From: Watersipora subatra
Taxonomy: Eukaryota; Bryozoa; Gymnolaemata; Cheilostomatida; Watersiporidae
Direction: 5' to 3'
DNA: 64,000 nucleotides
Assembly (NCBI RefSeq): GCF_963576615.1
Contig: NC_088708.1
Span: forward strand, 50,207,196 to 50,271,195
Shown here in pieces: positions 33,401-48,400 of this stretch (its first letter is position 1; each line of letters begins with the position of its first letter). The position numbers and the translations under genes were made by a program. The notes beneath the pieces were generated by a model. The model saw only the letters and a list, made by a program, of their open reading frames with translations, had not been told where the DNA came from and did not search any database.

Positions 33401-36400
33401 CTGTTGCGACTTGCTTAATTGATATTTTCCCTTATGATAGATAGTTGCTGCGGGACTAGTGTATCATTGTTTTATCGACCGCATTGTGTAACGAAAACAG
33501 TATGTCGAAGACTATTTGGCTGATGTAAATGCGGATAAAGTTGTGATATTTTTAAAAATGTTTAATTTTATCGCAGATGATCACCGATGTAGTGCGGGAT
33601 GAACACCAACATATTATAAAAAAGCGTGTACCGGCCTTAAGAATTGTGTAGCCAAAACTACATGTTTCTCAGGTATTGAAATGTTTTTCAGGTGTTTTAG
33701 CTTGTAATGTCTGAAGTTTTAAAGATGAGCTTGCACAAAATTTTAGTGTCGATACAAAAAATATCGGTAGTTTTTTATCCTTTGCGATTGTTTTTGATAT
33801 GTGAGATGGTGTAACTGTAAGGGTATTTCAAGATTAAAATTGGCAAAACTTGATTGCGGTTAAAACACTAAAAAAAAAACATGCAAAATGACATCACTAG
33901 CTGCTATCATTGCTATAGTTGATATCAGCTATTGTGTTCAAGTTGCAGAGTTACACGTCTCTATTCTGTCGGTCTCTTTACAACTATAGATGTCATAATC
34001 GCACTTTCGCTTAATCTGAGCGTTTTAACTGCTGTCAAGTTTTGTCAATTTTGATCTTAAAACATCCTGACAGTCAGATCACCCCAAACATCAAAAACAA
34101 TTGAAAATGATAGAAAAATCTAAATACTTTCTAATAAAATCTAAAATTTTGTATAAGTTTACTTTTAACGTTCTAGTTGATAATAATGACACAACTTGCA
34201 GGAGAACAAAGCGGAGCGAGCACGAAATGCTGATGGCGAAGAAAAGGCCTTGGAAAGAGGAAAATGGGGAAGCAAGGCAGAGTTTGTACTCTCAGCTCTT
34301 GGTTACGCCGTTGGACTCGGCAATGTTTGGAGGTTTCCTTGGATGTGCTGGAGGAATGGAGGAGGTTTGTAACAACCGATTATTGGTTAATGAAAATGTC
34401 CGCAGAATGTGCTCTAAGCCACTGACCTATTTTGACTTATTTTACCTCAGAGGTTGACAAGGCACATTGGCATTCCTGAACTAAGGCTTTGCATAGTCCC
34501 CCTCTATTAAACAGCAAGCTCTCGAACAGACCTCTGTTTAGTATTATAATAATATGCTGGTCAAATACAATTATTCATAAAATAAGTGCCCTGTTTGCTA
34601 TTGACCTAAGCCTTTCTGTAAGGCCTGGTTCCCATATACGTCGCAAAGCACCGGAGACAGCACCGCAGGCTATTAGCGGTGAAATGGGAACGTATGCGCC
34701 CGGTACCGCCGAGGACCGCCGGTAGTTGCCGGCGACAACGCAACTGATTAGCGCTGTTCAAATTTCGCAAAAGGTCGCAGGTAAAATCTTCCTGAAATGC
34801 ACTGTACGGGTAAAGGCGTGGTCACACGAGCGCCGAACCGATGTAGGATCGGTTCGGAGGCTGGTTCAGTTTGTGGCACATGTCATACGGCATCCGAAGT
34901 CACTTTGCTTCCTAGATACCATACGTATAGAGACAGGACACGGTTTCATTAGTAGTTTTTATGTATTTGAGTTGAATATTTCTATTGTAAACAAAAAACT
35001 TTGAGAAACAATTATAAATTATAATTACACAGCAGATTTATCAGAAGATCGTTCAGCTGCTCAAAATAAATCAGTCGATACAAAGATTTTGCCAACCCTT
35101 CCCATCAACATAATTATATTTTTTTTATTAACATATGAATGTTTTTCTATGCTGAGTACATAACAAACAAAAACAGTCTTTATCAAAGTACTGTGGTTTT
35201 ACATAAATAAATCAGTCAACGATACTTCATCAGGAGGAATATGACACATTACTTATATTCCACACGAGAGAAAATCACAACCATTCTCTTTATTTATTTT
35301 GGCCACGAAATTTTGAGCAGGACCGAAATGGTTCGTTTCGGCCAAAAATGTTTTCGTCTGAACTTTTTACAGCTGAGAGCGACGTCGTTTTGCGTCATTC
35401 AGTTCGGTTCGGCGCTCGCGTGACCACCCCTTTAAGGTCACCATTATAGGAACGGCATGGCGAGCGAACAGTTTATTTGATTACGCAATTATGTTTACGA
35501 TATTATTAACGATGTGGCTTTTATGTGAACAGATGCCGCCGAGCCTAGCGTAGCAAGCGTTTTGCTGCGCATGTTACCGCCGGAGTCTCGCAATCGATAT
35601 GGGAACCAGGCTTAAGTCACAGGTGTCAAACTCACGGCCCGAGCCAAGCCCACTATGTAATGATATCCGGCCCACAAGATAAGTTTACATTATCGTTGAT
35701 CATGGCCCATCGGTATGAAGCGATAGGGGGGGGGTTTGGGGTTTGGGCTACAGATCCCTTAATCATTAAACCAACAACTTACCATCCCAGTTGTATACTA
35801 AATCCTCAACTTAGCATGCCAGTTAGATATCAAATGTTATATAAAGTTAAATTACTTTTTTCCTTTGTTATCAAACAAGTTGTAACTGCCCATAAAATGA
35901 ACTTATTTTCTAGCGTTTTAGAGTTCTGGAATACTGTTAGGTCCCACATACAAATGCAACAAAACGAATTTTCTTGAGATTTGATTGACAGCATAGCAGT
36001 TATAGCATGAAATTTAGCCATGGATCAGCTGTTTCTACTGATGCAAAGTTCTGGGGTAGTAAAAAAGTTAAAAACCAGATGCCAAGTTTAAGTTTAGCTG
36101 TGGAACAAAAATCATTGCTAGCTCATCATTCTCTGCCACTAAAATGTAAAAGCTTACCAACCACCTCTTAGATCTTCACCATCAAACTGTTTTGCATTCC
36201 TGCACTGATCAGCTGCTAGAGTGTGTGACAAACTTGAGAAAGCCACAAGTTCATTCCTAGTTTGAAGTCTGTATTAAGTGAATGTATGAAGTTTCTTTGA
36301 CTAATTTTAAATGTACGTAACATACATACATAACATATGAACATAACAAAAGAAAATAACACATGTGCATAACATATATGCATAACATATACATAGAATG

Positions 36401-39400
36401 CATACATAATATACAAACATAACATATACATAACATACGTACATGAAATATGTGCATAACATACGTACATAACATACATACATAACATACATACATAATA
36501 TACATAACATAGGCCTACGTAATAACATACGTACCTAACGTACATACATAACATATGTACATAACATAGCCCTACATACATAATATACATAACATATGTA
36601 CATTTGATACGTACATAATATACATAAAATACGTACATAACATACATACATAACATATATACATAACATACATACATAACACACATACATAACATAGTCT
36701 ACATACATGACATATGTACATAACATACGTATATAAAATAGGCCTACATACATGACAAACGTACATAACATACATACATCATATACATACATAAATTTAA
36801 CTTGTTCAACAGTGTAAGCCCAGCTAGTCTAGCATCTAAATGTAATTTTCCTTCAGCTACTAAAACATAACAATGACAACTGACAACATCTCATCTACAC
36901 AAATGATTAATATTTGCTTTTAAATACTGTGACACAAAAAGGAAGGTTTCTATGGAAACAAGCAAGCTGACTAAAGTCTGTATGTCATTGATCCTCTAAA
37001 CCCAATTCTCTGCACGCAATGTTAAGTCAGAAATCTAGAGCCTTTGAGAATAAGTACAACCCTTAGCCAGCGCAGTGCTTTGAAAATCAAGTTGATGAAC
37101 TTTGCAAGGACATTTAAGCTTTAGGGGGATCATGCATAGAAACTTTTGTCTTTATCTTCACCCATAAAGTGTTGGTCAAGGATATAAATTCAAGCTATGT
37201 CTTTGTTAAAAATTCCAACAGGTACGATTGCTAACGTAATAAAATAATAATAATCAAGGGGATTCAAGAAAACAGTTAAATTTAATGTCACTTGAAAAAA
37301 ATGAATGCGGGCATCTCCATAGTTATGAATTGACCACCTTAACTAGACTCGATGTGTTCTCTAGCTATGTGCTATGTGAAGGAATGAAAGATATCTGAGA
37401 CGCGGGCTTTATGTGTACCTTGGTTACTTGAGCTTCTTTCTTTCATTCAGGAACTCATGACAAATACAGTCACCTAATATTTCTATTGTTTACGATTCAA
37501 CTGCCTATTTCATAAGGCAACGTAAAAAAGTCGCCAATGTAATTTCAAATAGTTTAGATACGCTCTGATGGTAGCAGCATTCCCGTCATACACAGATTTT
37601 TACATTAACACAAGATACAAGTTTTTTTTCTTTAAGACGACAAAAGTAGCTGTTTTATCAAGGTCATTCACTTACTGCTCTGCCTGCAAGATATCATTAT
37701 GTATTTCAGTGTCTTTTTTACAAAAGTTTTACTACGTGTAGCTGTTTCCTTTTAAGTAAGAAATAGAACTAGGCTCATGAATTTTAAGGCTTATTTTAGC
37801 AAATGCGAGATAACTCTTTGTAATCACAGATTTAGTTATTGAAAAAACATGATCTAACAGGCAGCATTCTGCCAGAGCACTTTAGCGACAGCACACTGAC
37901 CGCACACTGACCGCAAACATGCTCATACCAAATCAACATGGCATCATGTTTGTGACATCACAAAGTAGAGCCAGAGCAAATAGCAATATTTGTTTACCGG
38001 TGCAGCAGGAAATAATCTATGACGTTCACTTCCTTGTATTATTTCTGTGTCCTGTCAAATCAGGCCACCAATCAAACTCATCAGGGCGAAATGTTTATGT
38101 TATTTGTCAAAATGCTGCCATTCTAATACATTCATCAAAATTAGAAAAGCAGTTTTGTAATCGATATGCACTCTATTCAACGTTTTCATTAATGTGGGCA
38201 TTTACAAAACAACCTAAATATGGTCATTAGCTCTTGTTTTTGACTACCCGATTGATTGCTGCATATTCATGGTAAACCACATCTCGTCATCAGAGCCACA
38301 AGCAGAAAAAATTCATTGCTTTTTACCAAAGTTGGCCAGTAAAACATATCAACTAACTGGCTCAGCAATGATAGCTAATTACCAGAGTAATCATTTGGAA
38401 TTTAAAACCAGCTTTTCATGTCTTTAAGAAACAACAACTTTTTATGTTTGGTTCTGTCCTGTCAGCTAGCTCAGCTGACTGCAGACAGCATTCACAGTAG
38501 CTGTTAAGTGAAAAGTGCTATTATATTTCTGAACACGTAGAATCCAGGTAACTTTGGCTGTGAGTTATAACTGTTCATACTTCAGGCAGGCTACTGCTAA
38601 TAGTTTTGAAAAACAAAAAATACGCTTTGCTTTACAAATAAGTCTATTACTTTTTATTCTGTAATTACTGTTAGTGGTACAGCTTTATCTGTGATAATTA
38701 AGTCTTTCTTCTACTGCTGAACAAACTGCTGCGCCTGTACTGTTTAGAGCAAATAAATGTTTCGTTTAATTACCGTTAGTGATTCAATTATCTCAGTGAG
38801 ACGTCTTTATCTTCTATCACTATCGATGTAGCCAGTAGTACTGAAGGCTCACTTGCCACAGATGACGGAGGACAGGCTAAATACCGATAAGCCACTGAGG
38901 TTAATTTATGTGATAGAAACGATACATCATATAGTCAGGATCAAGAGACAGATAGATAACTTTATGGGTTTATGCATCGGCTGCTCAAATTACTTTCGTA
39001 ATGCTAGTAAATGGAAACATTACACCGCATTCATGTTTCTCATGATTGGTCTTTTGTTCGTGATTGGCTGCAATAAATCATATGGCTGTAATTGGGAAAT
39101 ACCGCACTTTGTGATTACGTCCTGACTAAAGCCAAAATATTCTTCAGCTGTGTGGATGTTTATTAGGCTATAGACATGAAATAGATTGTGTGACAGGCTC
39201 GGAATTCATTAGGTAAAAAGAAGGAACTTGCAGCTGATGATTTGTTATTAGTGTAGCAGGCTAAAATACGATTTTTTGCTAAATAGTTGACATGTAAAAA
39301 GTATCTGAAGTTTCCGATTTTAAAGAAAAGATCGGCCGATACCGATTCAGATACTAATCGGCATACTCATATCGGTACCCATATCGGCACCGATACCGAT

Positions 39401-42400
39401 TCCGATATTAATATCGGGGCAACTCTATTATAAAACATTTATCTAATTGCATCTATGATGTACACGTAACACCTTGTAAACAAATATAAACCCTTAGTGG
39501 CTTCCATCCACATATGTAAATATAGAGTAATTCATTTTACAGCTAACATATTATGAGCTTTGCAAACCTTTTTTGTGAATAATAACTACATTTAGATAGC
39601 TGCCATTGCTCTAAGTTAATATCAGACTCTGCAATGACTTCTGTAAATGATTTATAATGAAAGAGTCACTAACTTTCTGATAAGATAATAATTTGTAAGC
39701 TGGAGAATTTTCAAGTCTATTGAAGAGTGCACAACTCCAGATTTGATAAACATTTGCATGAAAAAATCGCTAGTAGCTGTTAGCTGACACACGTAAACAC
39801 GAATTTATGCTAGTCCTTCAGTTTAGGAAGCATTTGGAACTTCTTGGTCAACCAAAAATTAATGCAAAATAATAAAATTGTCACTTGATCTTGTTAAGTT
39901 CTAAAACCATTATTCATAATTCTATCCAAAGTGACTGTCTTTAAGAACAACTATTTTCAGGAGAAAAATAGTTGTTTAATATTGTGTCAAATATTAAACG
40001 ATGTATGTTTAACACTTTACACAATATTAAACATCTTTGAATGAATTTGAATTAAACTTAAAACTTCAAGAAAAAGTTGACATAGCGTTGAGCGGAAACA
40101 CTCATTTCTAAGGCTAACTTTTGAGTGTGTTGTGTGTGTTGTGTGTGTTGTGTGTGTTGTGTGTGTTGTGTAAAGTAGGCAAAAAACATGGAAAAACATA
40201 GCATTTATGCAGACTAACGGACTAACATAGTAACGGACTAACAGACTAACGGTCTAACAGAGACACACAATGACAGATTGAGTTTTATCAGTATAAATGC
40301 TGACTATTATGATGTGTTTGGTTCAAACAGAAAAAATTAAGCTCACCAATGCTATTAATTCATTTTCAAACAAAAAGTTACTCAAAAAAAAAATTTAAAG
40401 ATTATTTTATTATAATCAGACTGAACAAAATAATTATTTGTGCTATTTTAAAGATTGTTTCAGTGATTAGCCATGATGACCAGCATTTCAAGTCCAAGTA
40501 ATGCATTAACAGGTCAATAGCAAGCTTACGGCTGTAATTTTAGAGGTTTCCCGATGACTTCCTAGCGACAAACACTTACAGCGACACAAAATAATACATT
40601 TTTGCATAAAATAGAAATTAACTCTGTAATTTGGTACTGTAATAAGTACTTTTATCCTTGTATAGTGCACCAGCTAACTTGACACCAAGACCGCTTGTAT
40701 TCGAAAGACACAATAATACGTATAACATAACGAATGGCGTAACGAATGACATAACGAATGGCGTAACCACTAGGTAAGAAACACAGAGACAGCAATCCAT
40801 GAGACAGCAATTACTTGTACACAGAATGAGTAATAGTATTACATGCAGTAGCAAGAGTAAATGATATAGGCTTATAAAATAATACATGCACGCATAGGTT
40901 ATTATATATACATAGACTACAGGTACATTAAACAGTACCTTATCATTTGCAAGGAAAATTGTCAAATTACAACTGTGACCTATTGGGTTACGTAATACCT
41001 CAACCTCTATTGTAATATACATGTATAGTAAACAATGAGCCACTGTTTATCATAACTTGTTCAGCTATATAGTCTCTGTCATTTGTGACAATGGAGTTTA
41101 TTGTGTGTTTGATAACAGCAGCTCATTGTAGGTGAAGCACCTAATGTCACCCATATGCTGCATTATGTTCAACAGAGAAATTGATTTAATGCAACTACCT
41201 TGATATTGTGTATCTATTGCAGGTGCCTTCCTTATTCCCTATTTCATCATGCTTGTTTTTGCTGGACTCCCCATCTTCTTCATGGAAGTTATTCTAGGAC
41301 AATACTCTGGTGTTGGACCAAACAAACTCTTCGAGCTGGCACCTCTTTTTAAAGGTAATCATTCAGCTGTAACATGTGCCCGGCCCAAATGCTATCAGCC
41401 ACAAAACCTTGTATATATATTCAGTAGTCTACTTTATTGGCAATAACTTCATTTCAAAAATAGAAATGTTTTTCAAATTAGGCCATACAACAATATAAAA
41501 CATAAATAAAAAAAGGGGAAAAAAGCAGCAGTTAGCCACCAAATAAACCTTTTATTGTATTGTATTGTACACCAGATAAACCTTTTATTGTATTGTATTG
41601 TACACCCAAATAAACCTTTTATTGTATTGTATTGTACACCAGATAAACCTTTTATTGTATTGTATTGTACACCCAAATAAACCTTTTATTGTATTGTATT
41701 GTACACCCAAATAAACCTTTTATTGTATTGTATTGTATACCCAAATAAACCTTTTATTGTATTGTATTGTACACCAGATAAACCTTTTATTGTATTGTAT
41801 TGTACACCCAAATAAACCTTTTATTGTATTGTATTGTACACCCAAATAAACCTTTTATTGTATTGTATTGTACACCCAAATAAACCTTTTATTGTATTGT
41901 ATTGTATACCCAAATAAACCTTTTATTGTATTGTATTGTACACCAGATAAACCTTTTATTGTATTGTATTGTACACCCAAATAAACCTTTTATTGTATTG
42001 TATTGTATACCCAAATAAACCTTTTATTGTATTGTATTGTACACCAGATAAACCTTTTATTGTATTGTATTGTACACCCAAATAAACCTTTTATTGTATT
42101 GTATTGTACACCCAAATAAACCTTTTATTGTATTGTATTGTACACCCAAATAAACCTTTTATTGTATTGTATTGTATACCCAAATAAACCTTTTATTGTA
42201 TTGTATTGTACACCAGATAAACCTTTTATTGTATTGTATTGTACACCCAAATAAACCTTTTATTGTATTGTATTGTACACCCAAATAAACCTTTTATTGT
42301 ATTGTATTGTACACCCAAATAAACCTTTTATTGTATTGTATTGTATACCCAAATAAACCTTTTATTGTATTGTATTGTACACCAGATAAACCTTTTATTG

Positions 42401-45400
42401 TATTGTATTGTACACCAGATAAACCTTTTATTGTATTGTATTGTACACCAGATAAACCTTTTATTGTATTGTATTGTACACCAGATAAACTTTTTATTGT
42501 ACTGTACACCAGATAAACCTTTTATTGTATTGTATTGTACACCAGATAAACCTTTTATTGTATTGTATTGTATTGTACACCAGATAAACCTTTTATTGTA
42601 TTGTACTGTACACCAGATAAACCTTTTATTGTATTGTATTGTACACCAGATAAACCTTTTATTGTATTGTATTGTATTGTACACCAGATAAACCTTTTAT
42701 TGTATTGTACTGTACACCAGATAAACCTTTTATTGTATTGTATTGTACACCAGATAAACTTTTTATTGTATTGTACACCAAATAAACTTTTTATTGTATT
42801 GTATTGTACACCAGATAAACCTTTTATTGTATTGTATTGTACACCAGATAAACTTTTTATTGTATTGTACACCAGATAAACTTTTTATTGTATTGTACAC
42901 CAGATAAACTTTTTATTGTATTGTATTGTACACCAGATAAACCTTTTATTGTATTGTATTGTACACCAGATAAACTTTTTATTGTATTGTACACCAGATA
43001 AACTTTTTATTGAAGGAGCTACTTCCTTTATCCCATATTTCATATGTACTTTTCACTTCAGAGAATATAAAGAGTCACTAGCCATTCTTTTTAAACTTTA
43101 ATCACGCAGTATATTTATATTTATAAAAACCTGATCATAGTGTCTTCCTGCTGAAGGGTGGTGCAAAATTCATTTGTTATCGCTCATTGGACAGCTACAC
43201 AATATCAATCAATAAACTCATAAGGGTGCCAAGCAAGTTTTTGTTCGCAGATTAGTAGTGCTACCAGCTACCAACATGAATTTACATATCTAAGCATTTA
43301 CTCATTTACATATCTAAGCATTTACTCATTTGCATATCTATGCATTTCCTTACACGAGTCATGCGTGAGTCATTTGTTGAAACCTCTGCGAGAATGTGAA
43401 CTTGACGAGTGGCCTTGAATTTTCTGTTTCGGTGAAACAGCTTTTATACATAATTTACAACTTCATAATATTCCTAATAAAATAAAAAGCTACGTTGGCT
43501 AAAGATCCCGCAACACATTAGTGAAAGGTCAGATACAAAACCAAAATTTAATAGCTAAACAGTTACAAAGAGCTGCCAAATTATCGATTGCTTGTTCTTT
43601 ATTCAAAAAGTTCCTTACTGAGTTCAAACGGGGAACTTCCTACTTGGCTGAGTTTCAGTCTGCTGATGTCAAAAGCTGCCAGCAGTAATAATACAAATAG
43701 CATAACTCCTCTAATATGCTTTTTAAACAAATGATGGCCAGTAAATACTACTAAACATGCTTTTTTATTTTGCTCATTCTATCAATTAAAAAAGATAAAC
43801 ACCAGCAACTTTTGTAAAAATAAGGTACTCAGGCTACACAGTCGCGACCACTGATAATTATGTCCAGTCATAGGCTAAAGGCCCACCTAATGTGATCTTT
43901 TAACAGTCACCCTCTTGTGCTACTTACCCTTTGCTAATTATCACTTGAGAGTAGGTGTGGCTTGCCCTTAATCCTTTGAACCTTGGCTGTCCTTACCCAT
44001 GCGTGTCAGTATCCCTGGGCAAAATGTCCAACGATGGGAAGTTTTGAAACTGTTATTAAAAATATTTTAATATGCTCATAATCTAATGATATTTGGTAAA
44101 AAAGTGCAGCAACACACAGCAGATGTTAACAAATAGAAAAAAAGTGTTTCACAGTTCTTCCGACTTAAACCATAAAGATTCATACGATTTTGAAAACTTC
44201 TAAAAAATTGTTTACAGCAGCATCTTATTCATCGAACACACATTAATCAACGTTTTATGACTCAAAATATCTGTAAAATTATGGTTAGTATCATATAGTT
44301 TTTCATCTGCTTCCCAATCATCCATGACATACCAACAAACAAACCATATCAATTTTTTTCGCCTTATCGTCCCAATAAAGTTGTTATTATAACGAAGGAA
44401 GTTGATAAAGGTATTTGAAAACGTTCAAAAATGAAAGTGAAATATTCGTTCTAACGCCTTGTGTAAGAAATATTTTGATTGGTTTACGCTATTACTTAAA
44501 AACAGTTTTTCAGAAACGGTATTTCGGTCGTTAGGGTTTCTGACACACCCCACACAATACTGGCCATTATGGTTTAAAGGGTTAAGACTTACCTTTCTGT
44601 ACAACTGTTACAATTCTAAAAGAACTTACTATGAAGTGCTACATAATGCGGTCGTAGCTGTGGTGCATGATGAATTGTGAGAGGCTTTGTTCGATAATAT
44701 AGAAATATTATACTAATTAACACCTGGCCAACAACAATTAAATGATGACCAGACAATTAATGATACATTAAAATAAATAAATGGAATACATTAAATAATA
44801 ACCTAAACTAACTTTTGAGTCAATCCTGTCTCATGTCAACTCTGTTTCTCCCCGGTGTGTGCTGTAAGCAGCATCAAAGCATTATGTGGTCAATATCTTA
44901 TTGCCTTTCCCCACTATAGACCAGGATGAACAGTTGCCGGACAACTTTATTTCCTTCCTTTGATTTGTATTTAGGAAAAAATATTTGTGGCTTGAGATAA
45001 TGAAGACAATGAGGTCAGCTGTGCCGGCATACCTGACAACATAGACAATTAAACTTTCTCATCCTCCCCTTAAGGCAGCATCTCATTTTAGTGGTGATTC
45101 AATTAACTGACCACTTACTAAGATGTTAATACTTCATAAGTGAAGATAAAAGAAAATGCATATAAATAATAGTAATTAATGAAGCAATCAAATATTAAAA
45201 AATTAAGATTAAGATAAGTAACTTTAATAATTAAAATTATTATAATAATAATAATCAACTTTTATAATAATTTAAGCAGTAAAAGTGCTGCAGGGCATAA
45301 GGCCATCAATTTAGACATCGTGGTTGAAATATATAAAAAATTACATGCTGCTTTTAGCCTTGCATCACAGCCTTTTCTAGTCTCAAGCGCAGTAAGCCTT

Positions 45401-48400
45401 AGTTAGATTTAGCAGATAGTATGATTTTGAAAGATCAAGTTATGCTTAGAGTCCTTATGAGTTAGAGTCCTGAGTTATGAGTTAGAGTTAGTGAGTTATG
45501 TGTTAGTGAGTTATGAGTTAGAGTCCTGACCTTGTAAAGCACTGACCCTGCACAGCGCTGACTCTGTAACATGTTTACCGTAAACTAGAGTTGGTAGCTT
45601 CTGTGTGTAAGGTTACCACTATGCAAACTTACACTTATTACTGCTGGTAGTGTATTTAAAGGCTGTTTTGCTTGTTTTTTTAGACACAATGACAGTAGGA
45701 GCAATAATCCGAATGACTGAACTTGGTGTTTAGATTATGTAGAGGTAATCATGAGCTGTATTGAATGCATTGCTCAGCAACATTTTAAAAATAGTATTAT
45801 GATTCATAGTATATATACCAAGTTCTGTTATGACTGCAAAATCTATGTCTGGTCGAAGTTAACTAAATTTATAAAATAAAAGGTAAACTAGATTTATTGT
45901 AGTAGTTTTGTTAGGTTTGTTTTGTACTCAATTTACTAACAACTATCAGTAAGGCCGGTAATGCCTAAAATTCATTTTCATTTTCACTCGGATAGTCCAC
46001 ATGTGGTTGTTTAAGATAGTCCACATGTGGGTGTTTAAGATAGTCCACATGTGGGTGTTTAAGATAGTCCACATGTGGGTGTTTAAGATAGTCCACATGT
46101 GGGTGTTTAAGATAGTCCACATGTGGTTGTTTAAGATAGTCCACATGTGGTTGTTTAAGATAGTCCACATGTGGTTGTTTAAGATAGTCCACATGTGGGT
46201 GTTTAAGATAGTCCACATGTGGTTGTTTAAGATAGTCCACATGTGGGTGTTTAAGATAGTCCACATGTGGGTGTTTAAGATAGTCCACATGTGGGTGTTT
46301 AAGATAGTCCACATGTGGGTGTTTAAGATAGTCCACATGTGGGTGTTTAAGATAGTCCACATGTGGGTGTTTAAGATAGTCCACATGCGGGTGTTTAAGA
46401 TAGTCCACATGTGGTTGTTTAAGATAGTCCACATGTGGTTGTTTAAGATAGTCCACATGTGGGTGTTTAAGATAGTCCACATGTGGTTGTTTAAGATAGT
46501 CCACATGTGGGTGTTTAAGATAGTCCACATGTGGGTGTTTAAAAAGCTGGTTCTCAGCAACCAGATGGAGTCTTGAAGCCAAATATTTTAGCAACCGGGC
46601 AGAAAGCAGAGAGCATATGCATATAAAGTTTAGATGAAATTGATCCAAACATAAAAATGCTTAGTGTTTACACAGACGAACAGACAGACACACATGTAAT
46701 GATAAAGTGGGATTTATAAATATAGATACTCGACCCCAAACTAAAAAAGATTTTGATGTTTAACAAGAATATTTTTTTGGATGAAGCAAGGCTAGAAATA
46801 GTTAAGGGTAATTTCTCCACTCTAAAACAGGGAGACCTAGAGATGTATTAAATGATCTTTCAAACAGAAACACAAATACATCAACACTTCACCAATTTAC
46901 ATGTACTTTATAGAACAACGCTATGAAAAAAATCGTTTTCTTTTAATACAAATAATCCAAGTTATTATTTGTTGTTTTTGTCTCATGATCCAATTTAATT
47001 TAAACAGCATTGACCAGTGTAAATAAAGTGAACAATCTATTTATCTACAGCCCAAACTATCTACCGTATATACTCAATTATAGGACGCACCCTAGTATAA
47101 GACGCAGCATAAATTTCAGCCAATTATTGAGAATAAAGGGTAATTCAAGTATAGGACGCACTTCAATTGATTTTTTCACAAGTGAAATTTTCGCACGATC
47201 AATCGATTGTTTTCTCACTTTGAGGGCTCAGTTGACTGACAGGTAAGTTTTAACGCTAGAGTACATTCAACTGAAGTCTGCCGGCAATCAATTTTGTACC
47301 GTAATTGGAATCAATAAATCTTTTCACATGCGCTGTTTTTTGTGCTGTTTTTGTTTGTCATGAATAAATCTTTTGAAAATGAATCTGGTTGTTATTTTCT
47401 TGTCAGTCACGTGACTATCTTGGAAGTGAGCAATCATTCTTAATCTTCCTTATAAAGGCGTCCGTTTGACTCAATAATAAAAAGCTACGAAAACGTGAAA
47501 TAATTCCATTTATTTATCACCTCACTCAGACATAGAAATATGAAATTCATTGCAATTTTTACAAGTAATTGTATACATAATAAAGTGACAAACGTTTATT
47601 TTCAAATGCCGTGGAATTCTTCTTCATCAGATGAATTTTCAAGGAGTTTCTTGGCTTGTTCCTCGGTGAGTACATCGTCATAGATTTCATTTTCGTCATC
47701 AGTGTCTTCATTTGTGTCGTTCACTTGATCAGTCTAGAGGATGTCGTCTTCTGTTCCGTCGAGGTTGTTACTGATAGAACATTCATTGAAGGATTTTTCG
47801 ATCATCGGCGCTTTTTGCTCATCGGCGCATCATCTTACGTTTGTTGACTGAAGACATTTTTGCGAGCAATAAGTGGAGTTAAAAACATTTAAAATCGCAG
47901 CGATTGTCTTCCGTCTACCGAGTGTCCGTCCCCTCTCGTGTACATGGTATACGGTATAGCAGTGGCCTGATAATCGGTGCTGCTTCATAGAAACACATGG
48001 CCCCTCGTGGTATGTTGCGATTATAAGACGCAGGTGAAATGTAGGCTGATTTTCAAGTCAAAAAAGTGCGTCTTATAATTGAGTATATACGGTATTTATC
48101 TACAGCCCAAACTATCTATTTATCTACAGCCCAATCTGTCTATTTATCTACAGCCCAAACTGTCTATTTATCTACAGCCCAAACTGTCTATTTATCTACA
48201 GCCCAAACTATCTATTTATCTACAGCCCAAACTATCTATTTATCTACAGCCCAAACTACCTATTTATCTACAGCCCAAACTATCTATTTATCTACAGCCC
48301 AAACTATCTATTTATCTACAGCCCAAACTATTTATTTATCTACAGCCCAAACTATCTATTTATCTACAGCCCAAACTATCTATTTATCTACAGCCCAAAC

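Noticed and set aside
36216..36792. Cys/Tyr/Met-rich frames
   Set aside because: Produced by the ACATACATA satellite.
38853..39125. A 90-residue frame with a hydrophobic stretch
   Set aside because: No splice signals or homologous motif recognised; probably chance.
45946..46648. Three overlapping 190-227-residue frames of perfect 8-residue repeats
   Set aside because: They are the 24-bp satellite read in several frames on both strands. No start context, no splice sites and no non-repeat domain.
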